A DNA stretch of 54,239 bases from an uncultured Lachnospiraceae bacterium (lineage in GTDB: Bacteria > Bacillota > Clostridia > Lachnospirales > Lachnospiraceae). Positions within the stretch are counted from its first letter, which is position 1. Every line of letters begins with the position of its first letter. The stretch covers positions 1-54,239 of the forward strand of contig CAKREB010000021.1 in assembly GCA_934317005.1 (NCBI GenBank), in the 5' to 3' direction. The notes beneath the pieces were generated by a model. The model made no database searches, had not been told where the DNA came from, and saw nothing but the letters and a program-made list of their open reading frames with translations. The position numbers were made by a program, and so were the translations under genes. Below are positions 1 to 7,005 of this stretch, piece by piece.

Positions 1-73
1 GCCGATGTGGCTCAATTGGCAGAGCAGCTGATTTGTAATCAGCAGGTTATCGGTTCGAGTCCGATCATCGGCT
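1..73 (+). tRNA. tRNA-Thr (TGT)
   Basis: The cloverleaf reads cleanly: a 7-bp acceptor stem (GCCGATG with CATCGGC), a D arm, an anticodon stem GCTGA/TCAGC around a TGT anticodon, and a T arm with TTCGAGT. CCA is not encoded. It is the first of five clustered tRNA genes, probably co-transcribed; the promoter lies outside the window. Confidence 0.96.
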
Positions 74-76
74 TAT

Positions 77-158
77 GGATGGATTCCCGAGTGGCCAAAG
101 GGGGCAGACTGTAAATCTGTTGGCTTCGCCTTCGAAGGTTCGAATCCTTCTCCATCCA
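77..158 (+). tRNA. tRNA-Tyr (GTA)
   Basis: Class II tRNA with a long variable arm (TGGCTTCGCC region). The acceptor stem is GGATGGA with TCCATCC, and the anticodon GTA sits in the loop CTGTAAA. It begins 3 nt after tRNA-Thr, so both very likely come from one precursor. Confidence 0.96.
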
Positions 159-231
159 TTACCTAAGATAAAGGGATGGTTATTCTAAGATGCAGAATCA
201 ACGCATACAATTTATCAATGGTTTAAATTGA

Positions 232-305
232 CGCGGGGTGGAGCAGCTAGGAAGCTCGTCGGGCTCATAACCCGAAGGTCATAGGTTCAAATCCTGTCCC
301 CGCTA
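232..305 (+). tRNA. initiator tRNA-Met (CAT)
   Basis: The anticodon loop CTCATAA is closed by a stem with three consecutive G:C pairs (TCGGG/CCCGA), and the first acceptor position is unpaired (C1 against T72). Both are hallmarks of formylmethionine initiator tRNA. The 1:72 mismatch here is C:U, where many bacteria have C:A. Confidence 0.93.
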
Positions 306-332
306 CTCTTAGATATTAAATAATGTCTATAT

Positions 333-405
<73 letters not shown>

Positions 406-433
406 TTCTGTCTATCGCAAGATAGACAAAGAT

Positions 434-506
434 GGGATATTAGCTCAGGTGGTAGAGCACTTGACTTTTAATCAAGTTGTCCGGGGTTCGAGTCCCCGAT
501 GTCTCA
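434..506 (+). tRNA. tRNA-Lys (TTT)
   Basis: The acceptor is GGGATAT with ATGTCTC (including G:U pairs), the anticodon loop CTTTTAA gives TTT, and the T arm is CGGGG-TTCGAGT-CCCCG. Last gene of the cluster; a terminator hairpin follows directly. Confidence 0.96.
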
Positions 507-514
507 TGATTATA

Positions 515-549
515 AATGCCATAAGATCATTGATTTTATGGCATTTTTT
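515..549 (+). terminator. terminator of the tRNA cluster
   Basis: Inverted repeat ATGCCATAA / TTATGGCAT followed by a run of T, placed 10 nt after tRNA-Lys. Confidence 0.85.
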
Positions 550-640
550 GCGTACTGGGAAATGGCTGTTATGGTAGTAGAAAGAATGTCAGCACATTAT
601 TTCTTTTTGCATGATAAAGCTTGAAATGGAGAAATATGAA

Positions 641-1123
641 ATGAATGATATAACACTAAGACAATGGATCTTTAGAATCAGTGCATTACTTTGGATGCTT
701 GTCATCTTTTTCTTTTCTGCCCAGCCGGCAACAGTTTCTACACAAACCAGTCTGACTGTTGGAAGGAAAATATGCAGTATATTTGTTCGCGGCTATGAGG
801 AAAAAAGTGAAAAGGAAAAGACAGAACTGGCTGAAAAGATTGAGTATCCTATTCGTAAAATGGCACATGCAACAGAATATGCAATTCTTGCTATTTTGTT
901 TCTAAATGCCATGACAATATCTGCAAAGAACGCTGTTTTCGCTCTTTTATATACAGCGTGTTATGCTATGACAGATGAGTTTCATCAGTTATTTGTTCCG
1001 GGAAGAAGTGGTCAGATAACGGATGTTCTGATTGACACAGGTGGTGCAATCTGTGGAATATGTTTGGTATATGTGATTATAAAAGCAAAAAAGGTTATAT
1101 GGAAATCAAATGACAGAAGGTAA
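641..1123 (+). CDS. VanZ-like membrane protein
   Basis: The 160-residue product has an N-terminal membrane segment (about 10-27) ending in FSAQ, then RKMAHATEY (72-80), DEFHQLFVPGRSG (112-124) and DVLIDTGG (128-135), the usual conserved blocks of the VanZ superfamily. VanZ itself raises teicoplanin resistance by an unknown mechanism; most chromosomal relatives have no assigned job, so only the family is claimed. Hydrophobic stretches at 80-110 and 132-148 make it an integral membrane protein. I chose the ATG at 641 because TGGAGA lies 9 nt upstream. An in-frame ATG at 611 would add ten residues but has no ribosome binding site. It appears monocistronic between two terminators. Confidence 0.85.
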   Translation: MNDITLRQWIFRISALLWMLVIFFFSAQPATVSTQTSLTVGRKICSIFVRGYEEKSEKEKTELAEKIEYPIRKMAHATEYAILAILFLNAMTISAKNAVFALLYTACYAMTDEFHQLFVPGRSGQITDVLIDTGGAICGICLVYVIIKAKKVIWKSNDRR

Positions 1124-1215
1124 GATTATGCTTAGATAAAAATATACCACATTTATTTGTGCTGTAATCTCTATATGTGTCTTATGATTCTTTAGCTGCA
1201 TAAATTATTTATACT

Positions 1216-1252
1216 AAAAAGTCGCTAAAACCTTACGGTTAAGCGACTTTTT
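1216..1252 (+). terminator. terminator after the VanZ-like gene
   Basis: Perfect hairpin AAAAAGTCGCTAA / TTAAGCGACTTTTT with T- and A-rich flanks, so it may work in both directions. It separates the VanZ-like gene from the convergent LiaF-like gene. Confidence 0.85.
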
Positions 1253-1315
1253 ATGCTATGAAGTTTTGTGGCTGCCCTAATTGAGATAGGAAAGTGCTCA
1301 TTTAGTAGCGAAACA

Positions 1316-2047
1316 TTAAATATAGACAATGGTAATATCTCCGAAAGATACTTCACCATAAATCCGTAAGGTAGGGCAACCCTGTGACTGCTTTAACCCC
1401 TGCTCCTTTAATCCGGCAAAGCTGGTTTTGACATGACATTCAATATTCCAGGTTTTGGGAACGTATAAGATCATTGCTCCAAAGGAATTTTCTACATTGA
1501 TATCGGCAACTCCATTTTTAATAATGGCATTATCAAAATATATTTTCATTTCACCGAAGCTGTTTTCAAAAGAAGCATTTACTAAGGCATCTGTGTTGAC
1601 ATATTTTGTGGAAGAACCAAATGTATTTTCAAAGAAAAGTGTTTCACCATCTGCTGTATCAAAGATTTTTTTCCCTTTGTCTACGAATTCAAAGCCATTG
1701 TACTTTCTTCCTTTTGAACCATGATAGGTTGGAAAGATGATGGTAAGTCCAATGCTGATCAGTAAGGCAGCTCCAAGTAATGTCCAAGGTGTAATTGGTG
1801 TAATATGCAAAACGGTGTCATATTGAATAGCAATAAATGCAAGACCAAAGATCATACAAAAAAAGTTACGATGACGAAGTCCCTCTAAAATCATCCAAAT
1901 AAAGAATAGCGTAAATAATACTTTTGTTACGGAAAGATTATAGACGGCAGGCCAGTAATTTAACCGATCCAGTAAAAGGAATACGGCTGCTACAATGAAA
2001 AGCAGTCCCCAGAATACTTTTGTTACAGAAAATTTGTTATTGTTCAT
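1316..2047 (-). CDS. LiaF-like membrane protein
   Basis: The 243-residue protein has about four N-terminal membrane helices (roughly 8-115) and a soluble C-terminal part in which an NSFG-type motif recurs (ENTFGSS, ENSFGEM, ENSFGAM, TSFAGL, VSFGDI). This is the layout of LiaF and related cell-envelope stress proteins (DUF2154-like C-terminus). LiaF restrains the LiaRS system in Bacillus, but no such pair is adjacent; the upstream neighbour is a LytTR regulator on the same strand, a frequent pairing in Firmicutes. The start at 2047 follows TGAGGA at good spacing. The open frame continues upstream through leader RNA, which I consider non-coding. Two copies of the pseudoknot leader lie between this gene and the LytTR gene. 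Confidence 0.8.
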   Translation of the reverse strand: MNNNKFSVTKVFWGLLFIVAAVFLLLDRLNYWPAVYNLSVTKVLFTLFFIWMILEGLRHRNFFCMIFGLAFIAIQYDTVLHITPITPWTLLGAALLISIGLTIIFPTYHGSKGRKYNGFEFVDKGKKIFDTADGETLFFENTFGSSTKYVNTDALVNASFENSFGEMKIYFDNAIIKNGVADINVENSFGAMILYVPKTWNIECHVKTSFAGLKEQGLKQSQGCPTLRIYGEVSFGDITIVYI

Positions 2048-2142
2048 AGTAATCCTCATTTCTGCGCACGTTTTGAGAGTGGCGAGTTTGTGTCGGGTGC
2101 GCATAGACACAAATTCGTATGTGAAAAATTGTATTTCTCACA
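2048..2142 (-). promoter_or_regulatory. pseudoknot leader element, copy A2
   Basis: Reading the minus strand: an upstream hairpin (TGTGAGAAAT / ATTTTTCACA), then stem 1 TTTGTGTC / GACACAAA (2113-2106 with 2094-2087). The stem-1 loop contains TGCGCAC (2103-2097), complementary to GTGCGCA at 2069-2063. The latter ends exactly 15 nt before the LiaF-like ATG, next to the Shine-Dalgarno. This forms an H-type pseudoknot with an A-rich third loop ending AAAAC. The fold is inferred by eye. Confidence 0.7.
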
Positions 2143-2148
2143 TTAATC

Positions 2149-2222
2149 TTTATTTTGGCGCACGTTTTTGTGAGTGACGGGTTTGTGTTGAGTGTGCGCA
2201 TAGGCACGAAACCTGTGTGTTA
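2149..2222 (-). promoter_or_regulatory. pseudoknot leader element, degenerate copy A1
   Basis: Second, tandem copy of the leader just downstream of the LytTR gene. Stem 1 survives with one bulge (GGTTT-c-GTG with CACAAACC), the loop has TGCGCAC (2200-2194), and GTGCGC is retained at 2163-2158. Where the other copies have the gene start, this copy reads ATG followed at once by TGA, so it drives no gene. It looks like a duplicated, decaying copy. Confidence 0.5.
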
Positions 2223-2248
2223 AAAAAGTACCTATAATTAAAATGTAC

Positions 2249-2713
2249 TTAGTTGTGATGTAACCTCTTTTCTTCCAGCTTGTTTTTTAGCGGTTTGTAA
2301 TAATTTCGGGATACATAAACCTGCTTATGTGTATGCTGAAATTCAATTACACTGGAAGCAGCGAGATTACGATTAATGGCATATACTTTATTGGTATTCA
2401 AAATAGCAGATTTGGAAATCCTCATAAAGTAGCCAGGTAACTGTTCTTCCAATTCATACAACTTGTAGCGGGATTGAAAGATATCATCCGTCGTATGTGC
2501 TTCAATACCGTGTATACCTGTTTCAAAGAATAAAATATCTTCAAGATTCAGATAATATTCGGTATCATTTTTTGACAGAATAATTTTATCTTTTGGATGG
2601 TTTATATCTGCAAGAAGTTTTTGAATATTTTGAACCTGTTCTGTCAATGAAGGGCATCGAATGATAACTTCTTCCTCGGAAAGTTGTTCATCAAATTCGA
2701 TTCTGATTTTCAT
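2249..2713 (-). CDS. LytTR-family transcriptional regulator
   Basis: The 154-residue protein has a short N-terminal region (1-45) and a LytTR DNA-binding domain (about 50-148), recognised by DILFFETGIHGIEAHT, FMRISKSAILNTNKV and the terminal YVSRNYYKPLKNKL. There is no receiver domain, so it is the stand-alone type that Firmicutes often pair with a small membrane protein; here the LiaF-like gene follows 200 bp downstream. The start ATG at 2713 has ATGAGG upstream. LytTR proteins bind direct repeats about 21 bp apart; such a pair occurs at 8532-8573, but a link between them is speculative. Confidence 0.85.
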   Translation of the reverse strand: MKIRIEFDEQLSEEEVIIRCPSLTEQVQNIQKLLADINHPKDKIILSKNDTEYYLNLEDILFFETGIHGIEAHTTDDIFQSRYKLYELEEQLPGYFMRISKSAILNTNKVYAINRNLAASSVIEFQHTHKQVYVSRNYYKPLKNKLEEKRLHHN

Positions 2714-2940
2714 TTTTTCCTCATTTCTAAAAATTAGTTAGCTAACATCTAAATTCATATAGTATAAAAAATTATTTTTTACATAAAAATGTGAGTCACA
2801 CAGTTTCAATGTAAGGTACTGCTATATTTGTTGTAGTACAACGTCTGTATGAATTTGATAGGTTTATTATAGGAAAGAGCTAAGAAAATGTAAATATGAA
2901 AAGAGTAAGAGGTAGAAAATGCGGTGTAAGAGGTAAAAAA

Positions 2941-3180
2941 ATTATGATAAGAATAGAAAATCGGATATAAAAGGTAGAAAATTATGATAAGAATAGAAAA
3001 TCGGATATAAAAGGTAGAAAATTATGATAAGAATAGAAAATCGGATATAAAAGATAGAAAAAATATGATAAGGATAAGAAATCAGATATAAAAGGCAGAA
3101 AGGTATGATAAGAATAAGAAATCGGATATTGAAGGTAGAAAAATATGGTAAGAATAAGAAATCGAATATAAAAGGCAAAA
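2941..3180. repeat. tandem repeat tract, 40-bp unit, about six copies
   Basis: Three nearly identical 40-bp units (2941-2980, 2981-3020, 3021-3060) are followed by about three diverged units to 3180, with a decayed partial unit before 2941. The unit contains ATGATAAGAATAGAAAATC followed by GGATATAAAAGGTAGAAA. It is purine-rich on the + strand and has no unique spacers, so it is not CRISPR. The 2714-3387 interval otherwise holds only the gdh terminator and one inverted repeat. Confidence 0.9.
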
Positions 3181-3189
3181 AAGATAAAT

Positions 3190-3244
3190 GGAAATTAAAA
3201 AATAAGTACCAAATATCTCTCATATTGAATAATATTTGGTACTT
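3190..3244 (-). terminator. terminator of the glutamate dehydrogenase gene
   Basis: The long inverted repeat AAGTACCAAATAT / ATATTTGGTACTT is followed on the minus strand by ATTTTTTAATTT, as expected for a terminator of the leftward gdh gene about 145 bp away. Confidence 0.7.
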
Positions 3245-3260
3245 ATGTAATGAGGTTATT

Positions 3261-3302
3261 CATGTGAAAGCAACAAACGAAATACAAGCTTACTTTCACA
3301 TG
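3261..3302. repeat. inverted repeat upstream of the gdh terminator
   Basis: Arms CATGTGAAAG and CTTTCACATG separated by 22 nt. It sits in the 3' untranslated region of gdh on the minus strand and has no clear T run, so it is more likely an RNA-stabilising hairpin than a terminator. Confidence 0.55.
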
Positions 3303-3387
3303 GCGATTTTATGCAGGGGCGCAAATACATGGAATATATGTACTTTGATTACGTCATATGTACAATGTTTGAAAGGTTATGCAGACA

Positions 3388-4647
3388 TCACGGGAACAAT
3401 CCTTTCATATTTTCCGCAAAGATTAACTTACGGAGTGCCACAATGTATGCAGCCATACGGACAGTGCAGCTACATTCTTCAACAACATCCATAATGTCGG
3501 TAAAGGATTTTTTCATGAGGTTTTCTAACATTTCATTTACCTGACTGCGTTCCCAGGTAAGCTCCTGAATATTCTGAACCCATTCGAAATAAGAAACAAT
3601 AACACCACCGCTATTTGCAAAAATATCAGGAACTACGGTAATTCCACGCTCTTCTAAAATCTTATCAGCGGCTTCCGTAGTTGGGCCATTGGCAGCTTCT
3701 ACAATGAATGAACATTTTAAATCGGCTGCATTATCTGCAGTAATCTGGTTTTCGAGAGCAGCAGGAACCAAAACGTCACATTCACAGGTAAGGACTTCTT
3801 CATTTGTAATGTGTTTGATGTTTGGAGCATCGTAGTCTTTTAGTAACTTACCCGTTGTTTCCAAGTAATGGCAGATAGTATCAATATCAAGTCCGTCCTC
3901 GCAATATAAACCGCCGGAAATATCACTGATGGCAATGACATTTGCGTTACGGTGATAAAAGATCTTGGCTGCATTGCTGCCGACATTACCCATTCCCTGA
4001 ATGGCAATCTTAGCATCTGCAATACTCATATCATGTTCCTTTAAAATGAGCTTTGTGCTGATAACAACGCCACGTCCGGTAGCGGAGTTTCTTCCGCGGG
4101 AACCGCCAAGCTCTACTGGTTTTCCGGTGACAACACCGGGACAAGGCTTTCCCTTTAGCTGGCTGTAGGTATCGAGAACCCACGCCATAGTCTGTGCATT
4201 TGTATTAACATCAGGAGCAGGAATATCCGTGTCTGCTCCGATAATCGGTGCAATTGCAAATGTATAGCGTCTGGTAAGATTGCGAAGTTCACGGGTAGAA
4301 AGAGTAGATGGATCTACTTTGATGCCGCCTTTTGCACCGCCATAAGGGATATTGGCAACGGCACATTTTAAGGACATCCAGGTTGCCAGAGCCTTTACTT
4401 CGGATAAGGTGCAATCCTGATGATAGCGAATACCGCCCTTAAAAGGTCCCCTGATATTGGAATGCTGTACGCGGTAGCCCTCAAAGACTTTAACAGTACC
4501 ATCATCCATTTCAACGGGGAGATATACTTTTGTTTCTCTCTGTGGATTTTTAATGATCTCGAACATCGTTTTGTCGATGTGACCGATTTCCATAGCTTCT
4601 GTCATTACATCAATGACATTTTTATATGGATCATATGTTGTTGACAT
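3388..4647 (-). CDS. gdhA: glutamate dehydrogenase (Glu/Leu/Phe/Val family)
   Basis: Interconverts glutamate and 2-oxoglutarate plus ammonia in the cytosol. The 419-residue product has the family's usual length. The N-terminal substrate domain carries FKGGIRYH and the catalytic-lysine motif PYGGAKGGI (about residues 108-116), followed by the APDVNT block and the Rossmann motif GMGNVG (about 216-221). EAANGPTT and FANSGGVIVSYFEW near the C-terminus are also typical. Cofactor preference cannot be settled from these motifs; related clostridial enzymes are mostly NAD-linked. The ATG at 4647 follows AAGGAG; a TTG two codons upstream is less likely. A promoter lies at 4730-4758 and a terminator at 3190-3244, so it is a single-gene unit. 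Confidence 0.93.
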   Translation of the reverse strand: MSTTYDPYKNVIDVMTEAMEIGHIDKTMFEIIKNPQRETKVYLPVEMDDGTVKVFEGYRVQHSNIRGPFKGGIRYHQDCTLSEVKALATWMSLKCAVANIPYGGAKGGIKVDPSTLSTRELRNLTRRYTFAIAPIIGADTDIPAPDVNTNAQTMAWVLDTYSQLKGKPCPGVVTGKPVELGGSRGRNSATGRGVVISTKLILKEHDMSIADAKIAIQGMGNVGSNAAKIFYHRNANVIAISDISGGLYCEDGLDIDTICHYLETTGKLLKDYDAPNIKHITNEEVLTCECDVLVPAALENQITADNAADLKCSFIVEAANGPTTEAADKILEERGITVVPDIFANSGGVIVSYFEWVQNIQELTWERSQVNEMLENLMKKSFTDIMDVVEECSCTVRMAAYIVALRKLIFAENMKGLFP

Positions 4648-4729
4648 GGGCAATTCTCCTTTGCTGAATAAATAATAATGTCATGAATCATCCCGGGTGA
4701 AAGTAAGAAATTTCTTTTCAATACACGCA

Positions 4730-4758
4730 ATCATAGTTGTTTCTAAAAAAATGGTCAA
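4730..4758 (-). promoter_or_regulatory. gdh promoter
   Basis: On the minus strand TTGACC (4758-4753), a 17-bp spacer and TATGAT (4735-4730), about 80 bp before the gdh start. Confidence 0.65.
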
Positions 4759-4857
4759 GTTGTTTTGCAAAAGTTTGTAAAAATTAATAAAATTAAAGAA
4801 GATGACTGAAAACGAGTAAGTAAAAATAAAAAATAGTTAATAATATTAAGTGACTTA

Positions 4858-4886
4858 TTGACATTCCATAAAAATCATGGTAGTTT
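4858..4886 (+). promoter_or_regulatory. possible promoter of the Lrp-like gene
   Basis: TTGACA, a 17-bp spacer and a weak -10 TAGTTT. It would give a transcript leader of about 160 nt containing the pseudoknot element. Confidence 0.45.
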
Positions 4887-4955
4887 GAAAAAGAAGCAAA
4901 GACAACAGTGAAAGTTTCAAAACTTTACGGATTAGACAGCACAGGAAGGAGCTTA

Positions 4956-5055
4956 GTGTGAAAAATGTAATTTTTCACACGCGAGATTTGTGTCTGCGCA
5001 CACTTGACACAAACTCGTTATGCGCAAAAAAACGTGCGCAGAAAAGAGGGTTTTT
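4956..5055 (+). promoter_or_regulatory. pseudoknot leader element, copy B
   Basis: A perfect 11-bp hairpin GTGTGAAAAAT / ATTTTTCACAC (4956-4980) precedes stem 1 TTTGTGTC (4987-4994) / GACACAAA (5006-5013). The loop TGCGCAC (4995-5001) is complementary to GTGCGCA (5034-5040), which ends 15 nt before the ATG at 5056. A further TGCGCA at 5021-5026 could compete for the same 3' strand, offering an alternative local hairpin. Confidence 0.75.
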
Positions 5056-5502
5056 ATGAAGAATAATGAGTTAGATCATATTGATCGGGAAATATTACGC
5101 ATGTTGCAGGAAAATGCGAGAATGTCCCTAAAGGATATTGCACAGAAGGTGTTTCTTTCTTCACCGGCAGTATCTGTTCGAATTGATAATTTGGTGGAAA
5201 GCGGTTATATCGAAGGATTTCATGCTCAGATCAACACGGAAAAGATGGGCTATCATATCAAAGCATTTATTAATTTGGAAGTGTCGCCTGTTGATAAAAA
5301 GGAATTTTATCCTTATATAAAAGAATGTAAAAATGTGATTGAATGTAATTGTGTAACAGGAGATTATTCTATGCTTTTGGAAGTTCTTTTTCCAAGTACG
5401 GATGAGCTAGACCAGTTTATCGGGGAGCTTCAGAAGTATGGCAGGACAAAGACATTGATCGTATTTTCGACATCGGTGGAACATAGGGGATTGCAGATGT
5501 AA
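5056..5502 (+). CDS. Lrp/AsnC-family transcriptional regulator
   Basis: The 148-residue protein has an N-terminal winged helix-turn-helix (DHIDREILRMLQENARMS at about 5-22, then FLSSPAVSVRIDNLVESGYI) and a C-terminal RAM effector domain (about 70-140). These dimeric regulators sense amino acids. It is divergent from the glutamate dehydrogenase gene, so control of gdh or nitrogen flux is plausible but unproven. The ATG at 5056 is preferred: the in-frame extension to 5020 lies inside the structured leader and is not conserved in reading frame among leader copies. Confidence 0.9.
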   Translation: MKNNELDHIDREILRMLQENARMSLKDIAQKVFLSSPAVSVRIDNLVESGYIEGFHAQINTEKMGYHIKAFINLEVSPVDKKEFYPYIKECKNVIECNCVTGDYSMLLEVLFPSTDELDQFIGELQKYGRTKTLIVFSTSVEHRGLQM

Positions 5503-5523
5503 TTCATTTGTGCTAGAATGTGC

Positions 5524-5558
5524 ATTGTAACAAAATTGTAATCAAATTGTAATATACT
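5524..5558 (+). promoter_or_regulatory. three 11-bp direct repeats abutting a -10 box
   Basis: ATTGTAA occurs at 5524, 5535 and 5546, an exact 11-bp period, directly followed by TATACT (5553-5558). Direct repeats of 11 bp next to a promoter without a good -35 are the usual site geometry for OmpR/PhoB-type response regulators. It probably controls the acyltransferase gene downstream. Which regulator binds is unknown. Confidence 0.6.
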
Positions 5559-5592
5559 GTATATTTTAAATAAAAAAAGATAGTATTTACTG

Positions 5593-5684
5593 CTCTGTTT
5601 ATGCGCATCAGAGTATCTGCAAACAGAGAAAGGCAATTTAAAATATGAGTGTATGGGGCAAAACATTGTGTTTGCCCTTTTTTA
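5593..5684 (+). promoter_or_regulatory. possible transcription attenuator before the acyltransferase
   Basis: Stem CTCTGTTT (5593-5600) / AAACAGAG (5621-5628) competes with CTCTG / CAGAG (5609-5613). Downstream is a strong intrinsic terminator GGGCAAA / TTTGCCC plus TTTTTT (5655-5684), only 31 nt before the start codon. GGCAA at about 5632 could pair with the terminator's TTGCC as an antiterminator. The terminator is clear; regulated read-through is inference. Confidence 0.55.
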
Positions 5685-5715
5685 TGGAATAGGGACAGAA
5701 AACGAGGCATTTGCA

Positions 5716-6840
5716 ATGAAAAAAGAACGTGATTCAGGAATTGAGCTGCTTAGAATTTTTGCTATTTTGATGGTAATAGGAGTACACACCTTTTTATATG
5801 GCTCTTATTATGATTGTGCATTAGATGAGGGAGGAATGGTCGCAGAAAGTGCGAAGTATTTTAGATTATACTTTCGTCCGGCAGTCAATATTTTTGTTAT
5901 CATTACGGGATATTTTATGGCGCGGTCTGCTTTTGATCTCAAAAAGTCGTATAAAAGAGTGTTTTCTACTTATCTGGTGATATACTTTTATTCTATCGTA
6001 TTAAGTTTATTAACGCTTCGTCTGGGACCGGCATATTATACGATAGATGGAGAAGTGACTTCTGTCTGGGAAATCGTATTGTCAATGTTTTTTCCAATGT
6101 TTTCACAGCAATGGTACTTTTTGACAGATTACATATTAATGTGTCTGCTGGCTCCTTTTGTGAACATTATTTTGCAGAATATTACGAAAAAGCAATTTCA
6201 GTGGCTGCTTGTATTACTTACCATTATTTTGAGTATCTGGATGAATATTTCTTCTATTGAAATGGTAGAAGATGTTTTTCGAAATTATGGATATGAGGAT
6301 ATCGTAGAGGGCAAAAACTTATTTTCTTTTCTATATGTCTATATGATAGGCGGATATATTGGAATGCATGTAGAGGTAAAGAAACGACCCAAAATCCGTT
6401 ATCTGCTTGGAATTTTCCTTTTTACATGGATGAATTATATGGTATTGGTGAAATTTGGTGATCTGATCAATTATGATGATATCTCGAAATATTATTCAAA
6501 TCCATTTGTGGTACTTTCCAGTGTTTGTGCACTGATGTTTTTTAAAGATTTGCATTTTCATAGCAGGATCATCAATATGTTTGCATCTACGACGATTGGA
6601 ATATATGCACTGCATGAATTTAAGTTTAACCGGCAGTGGATATGGAATGTCTTTAACTTTGAAAAATATGACTGCAGTAATCTTGGGGTTAATATCGCAA
6701 GAATTGTTGTTATCATGCTGTTGATCTTTTTGGTATGTTCGTTGATTGAACTGGTGCGGCAGCAGCTGTTTAGAGGAGTTGGTTCTTTGTTTGGTGTAAA
6801 GAGAAAGACACAGCGGATGCTTCAGGAGCCGACAAAATAA
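5716..6840 (+). CDS. acyltransferase family 3 membrane protein
   Basis: The 374-residue polytopic protein opens with SGIELLRIFAILMVIGVHTF (about 7-26), the conserved R...H start of the acyltransferase-3 family, and has around ten hydrophobic segments. Such enzymes O-acetylate or succinylate cell-surface polysaccharides, peptidoglycan or lipids; the acceptor here cannot be read. I chose the ATG at 5716 (GAGG upstream) because the ATG at 5653 precedes the intrinsic terminator stem. Its 3' end was partly duplicated (6802-6840 resembles 6861-6899). Confidence 0.82.
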   Translation: MKKERDSGIELLRIFAILMVIGVHTFLYGSYYDCALDEGGMVAESAKYFRLYFRPAVNIFVIITGYFMARSAFDLKKSYKRVFSTYLVIYFYSIVLSLLTLRLGPAYYTIDGEVTSVWEIVLSMFFPMFSQQWYFLTDYILMCLLAPFVNIILQNITKKQFQWLLVLLTIILSIWMNISSIEMVEDVFRNYGYEDIVEGKNLFSFLYVYMIGGYIGMHVEVKKRPKIRYLLGIFLFTWMNYMVLVKFGDLINYDDISKYYSNPFVVLSSVCALMFFKDLHFHSRIINMFASTTIGIYALHEFKFNRQWIWNVFNFEKYDCSNLGVNIARIVVIMLLIFLVCSLIELVRQQLFRGVGSLFGVKRKTQRMLQEPTK

Positions 6841-6899
6841 AAAATCAGGAGCCAATGAATAGAAAAACGCAGAGGATGTTTCAAAAGCCGACAAATGGA
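6802..6899 (+). repeat. partial duplication of the acyltransferase 3' end
   Basis: The last 39 bp of the coding region (6802-6840, containing CAGCGGATGCTTCAGGAGCC) recur with substitutions at 6861-6899 (CAGAGGATGTTTCAAAAGCC). The second copy is untranslated in the present gene. It looks like an old tandem duplication or a former longer C-terminus. Confidence 0.6.
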
Positions 6900-7005
6900 A
6901 ACGTCAAAATGTTATAGCTGACAGAAGTGGTCTGCAAAGCAGAATGTTCATTGCTTTCAGACGCTGGAAAGCTTACATAGAGAAAAATAGTATTGGAGAG
7001 TGTGC

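Noticed and set aside
2941..3180. CRISPR-like array
   Set aside because: Units follow each other directly without unique spacers, lack the dyad typical of CRISPR repeats, and no cas genes are near; it is a tandem repeat.
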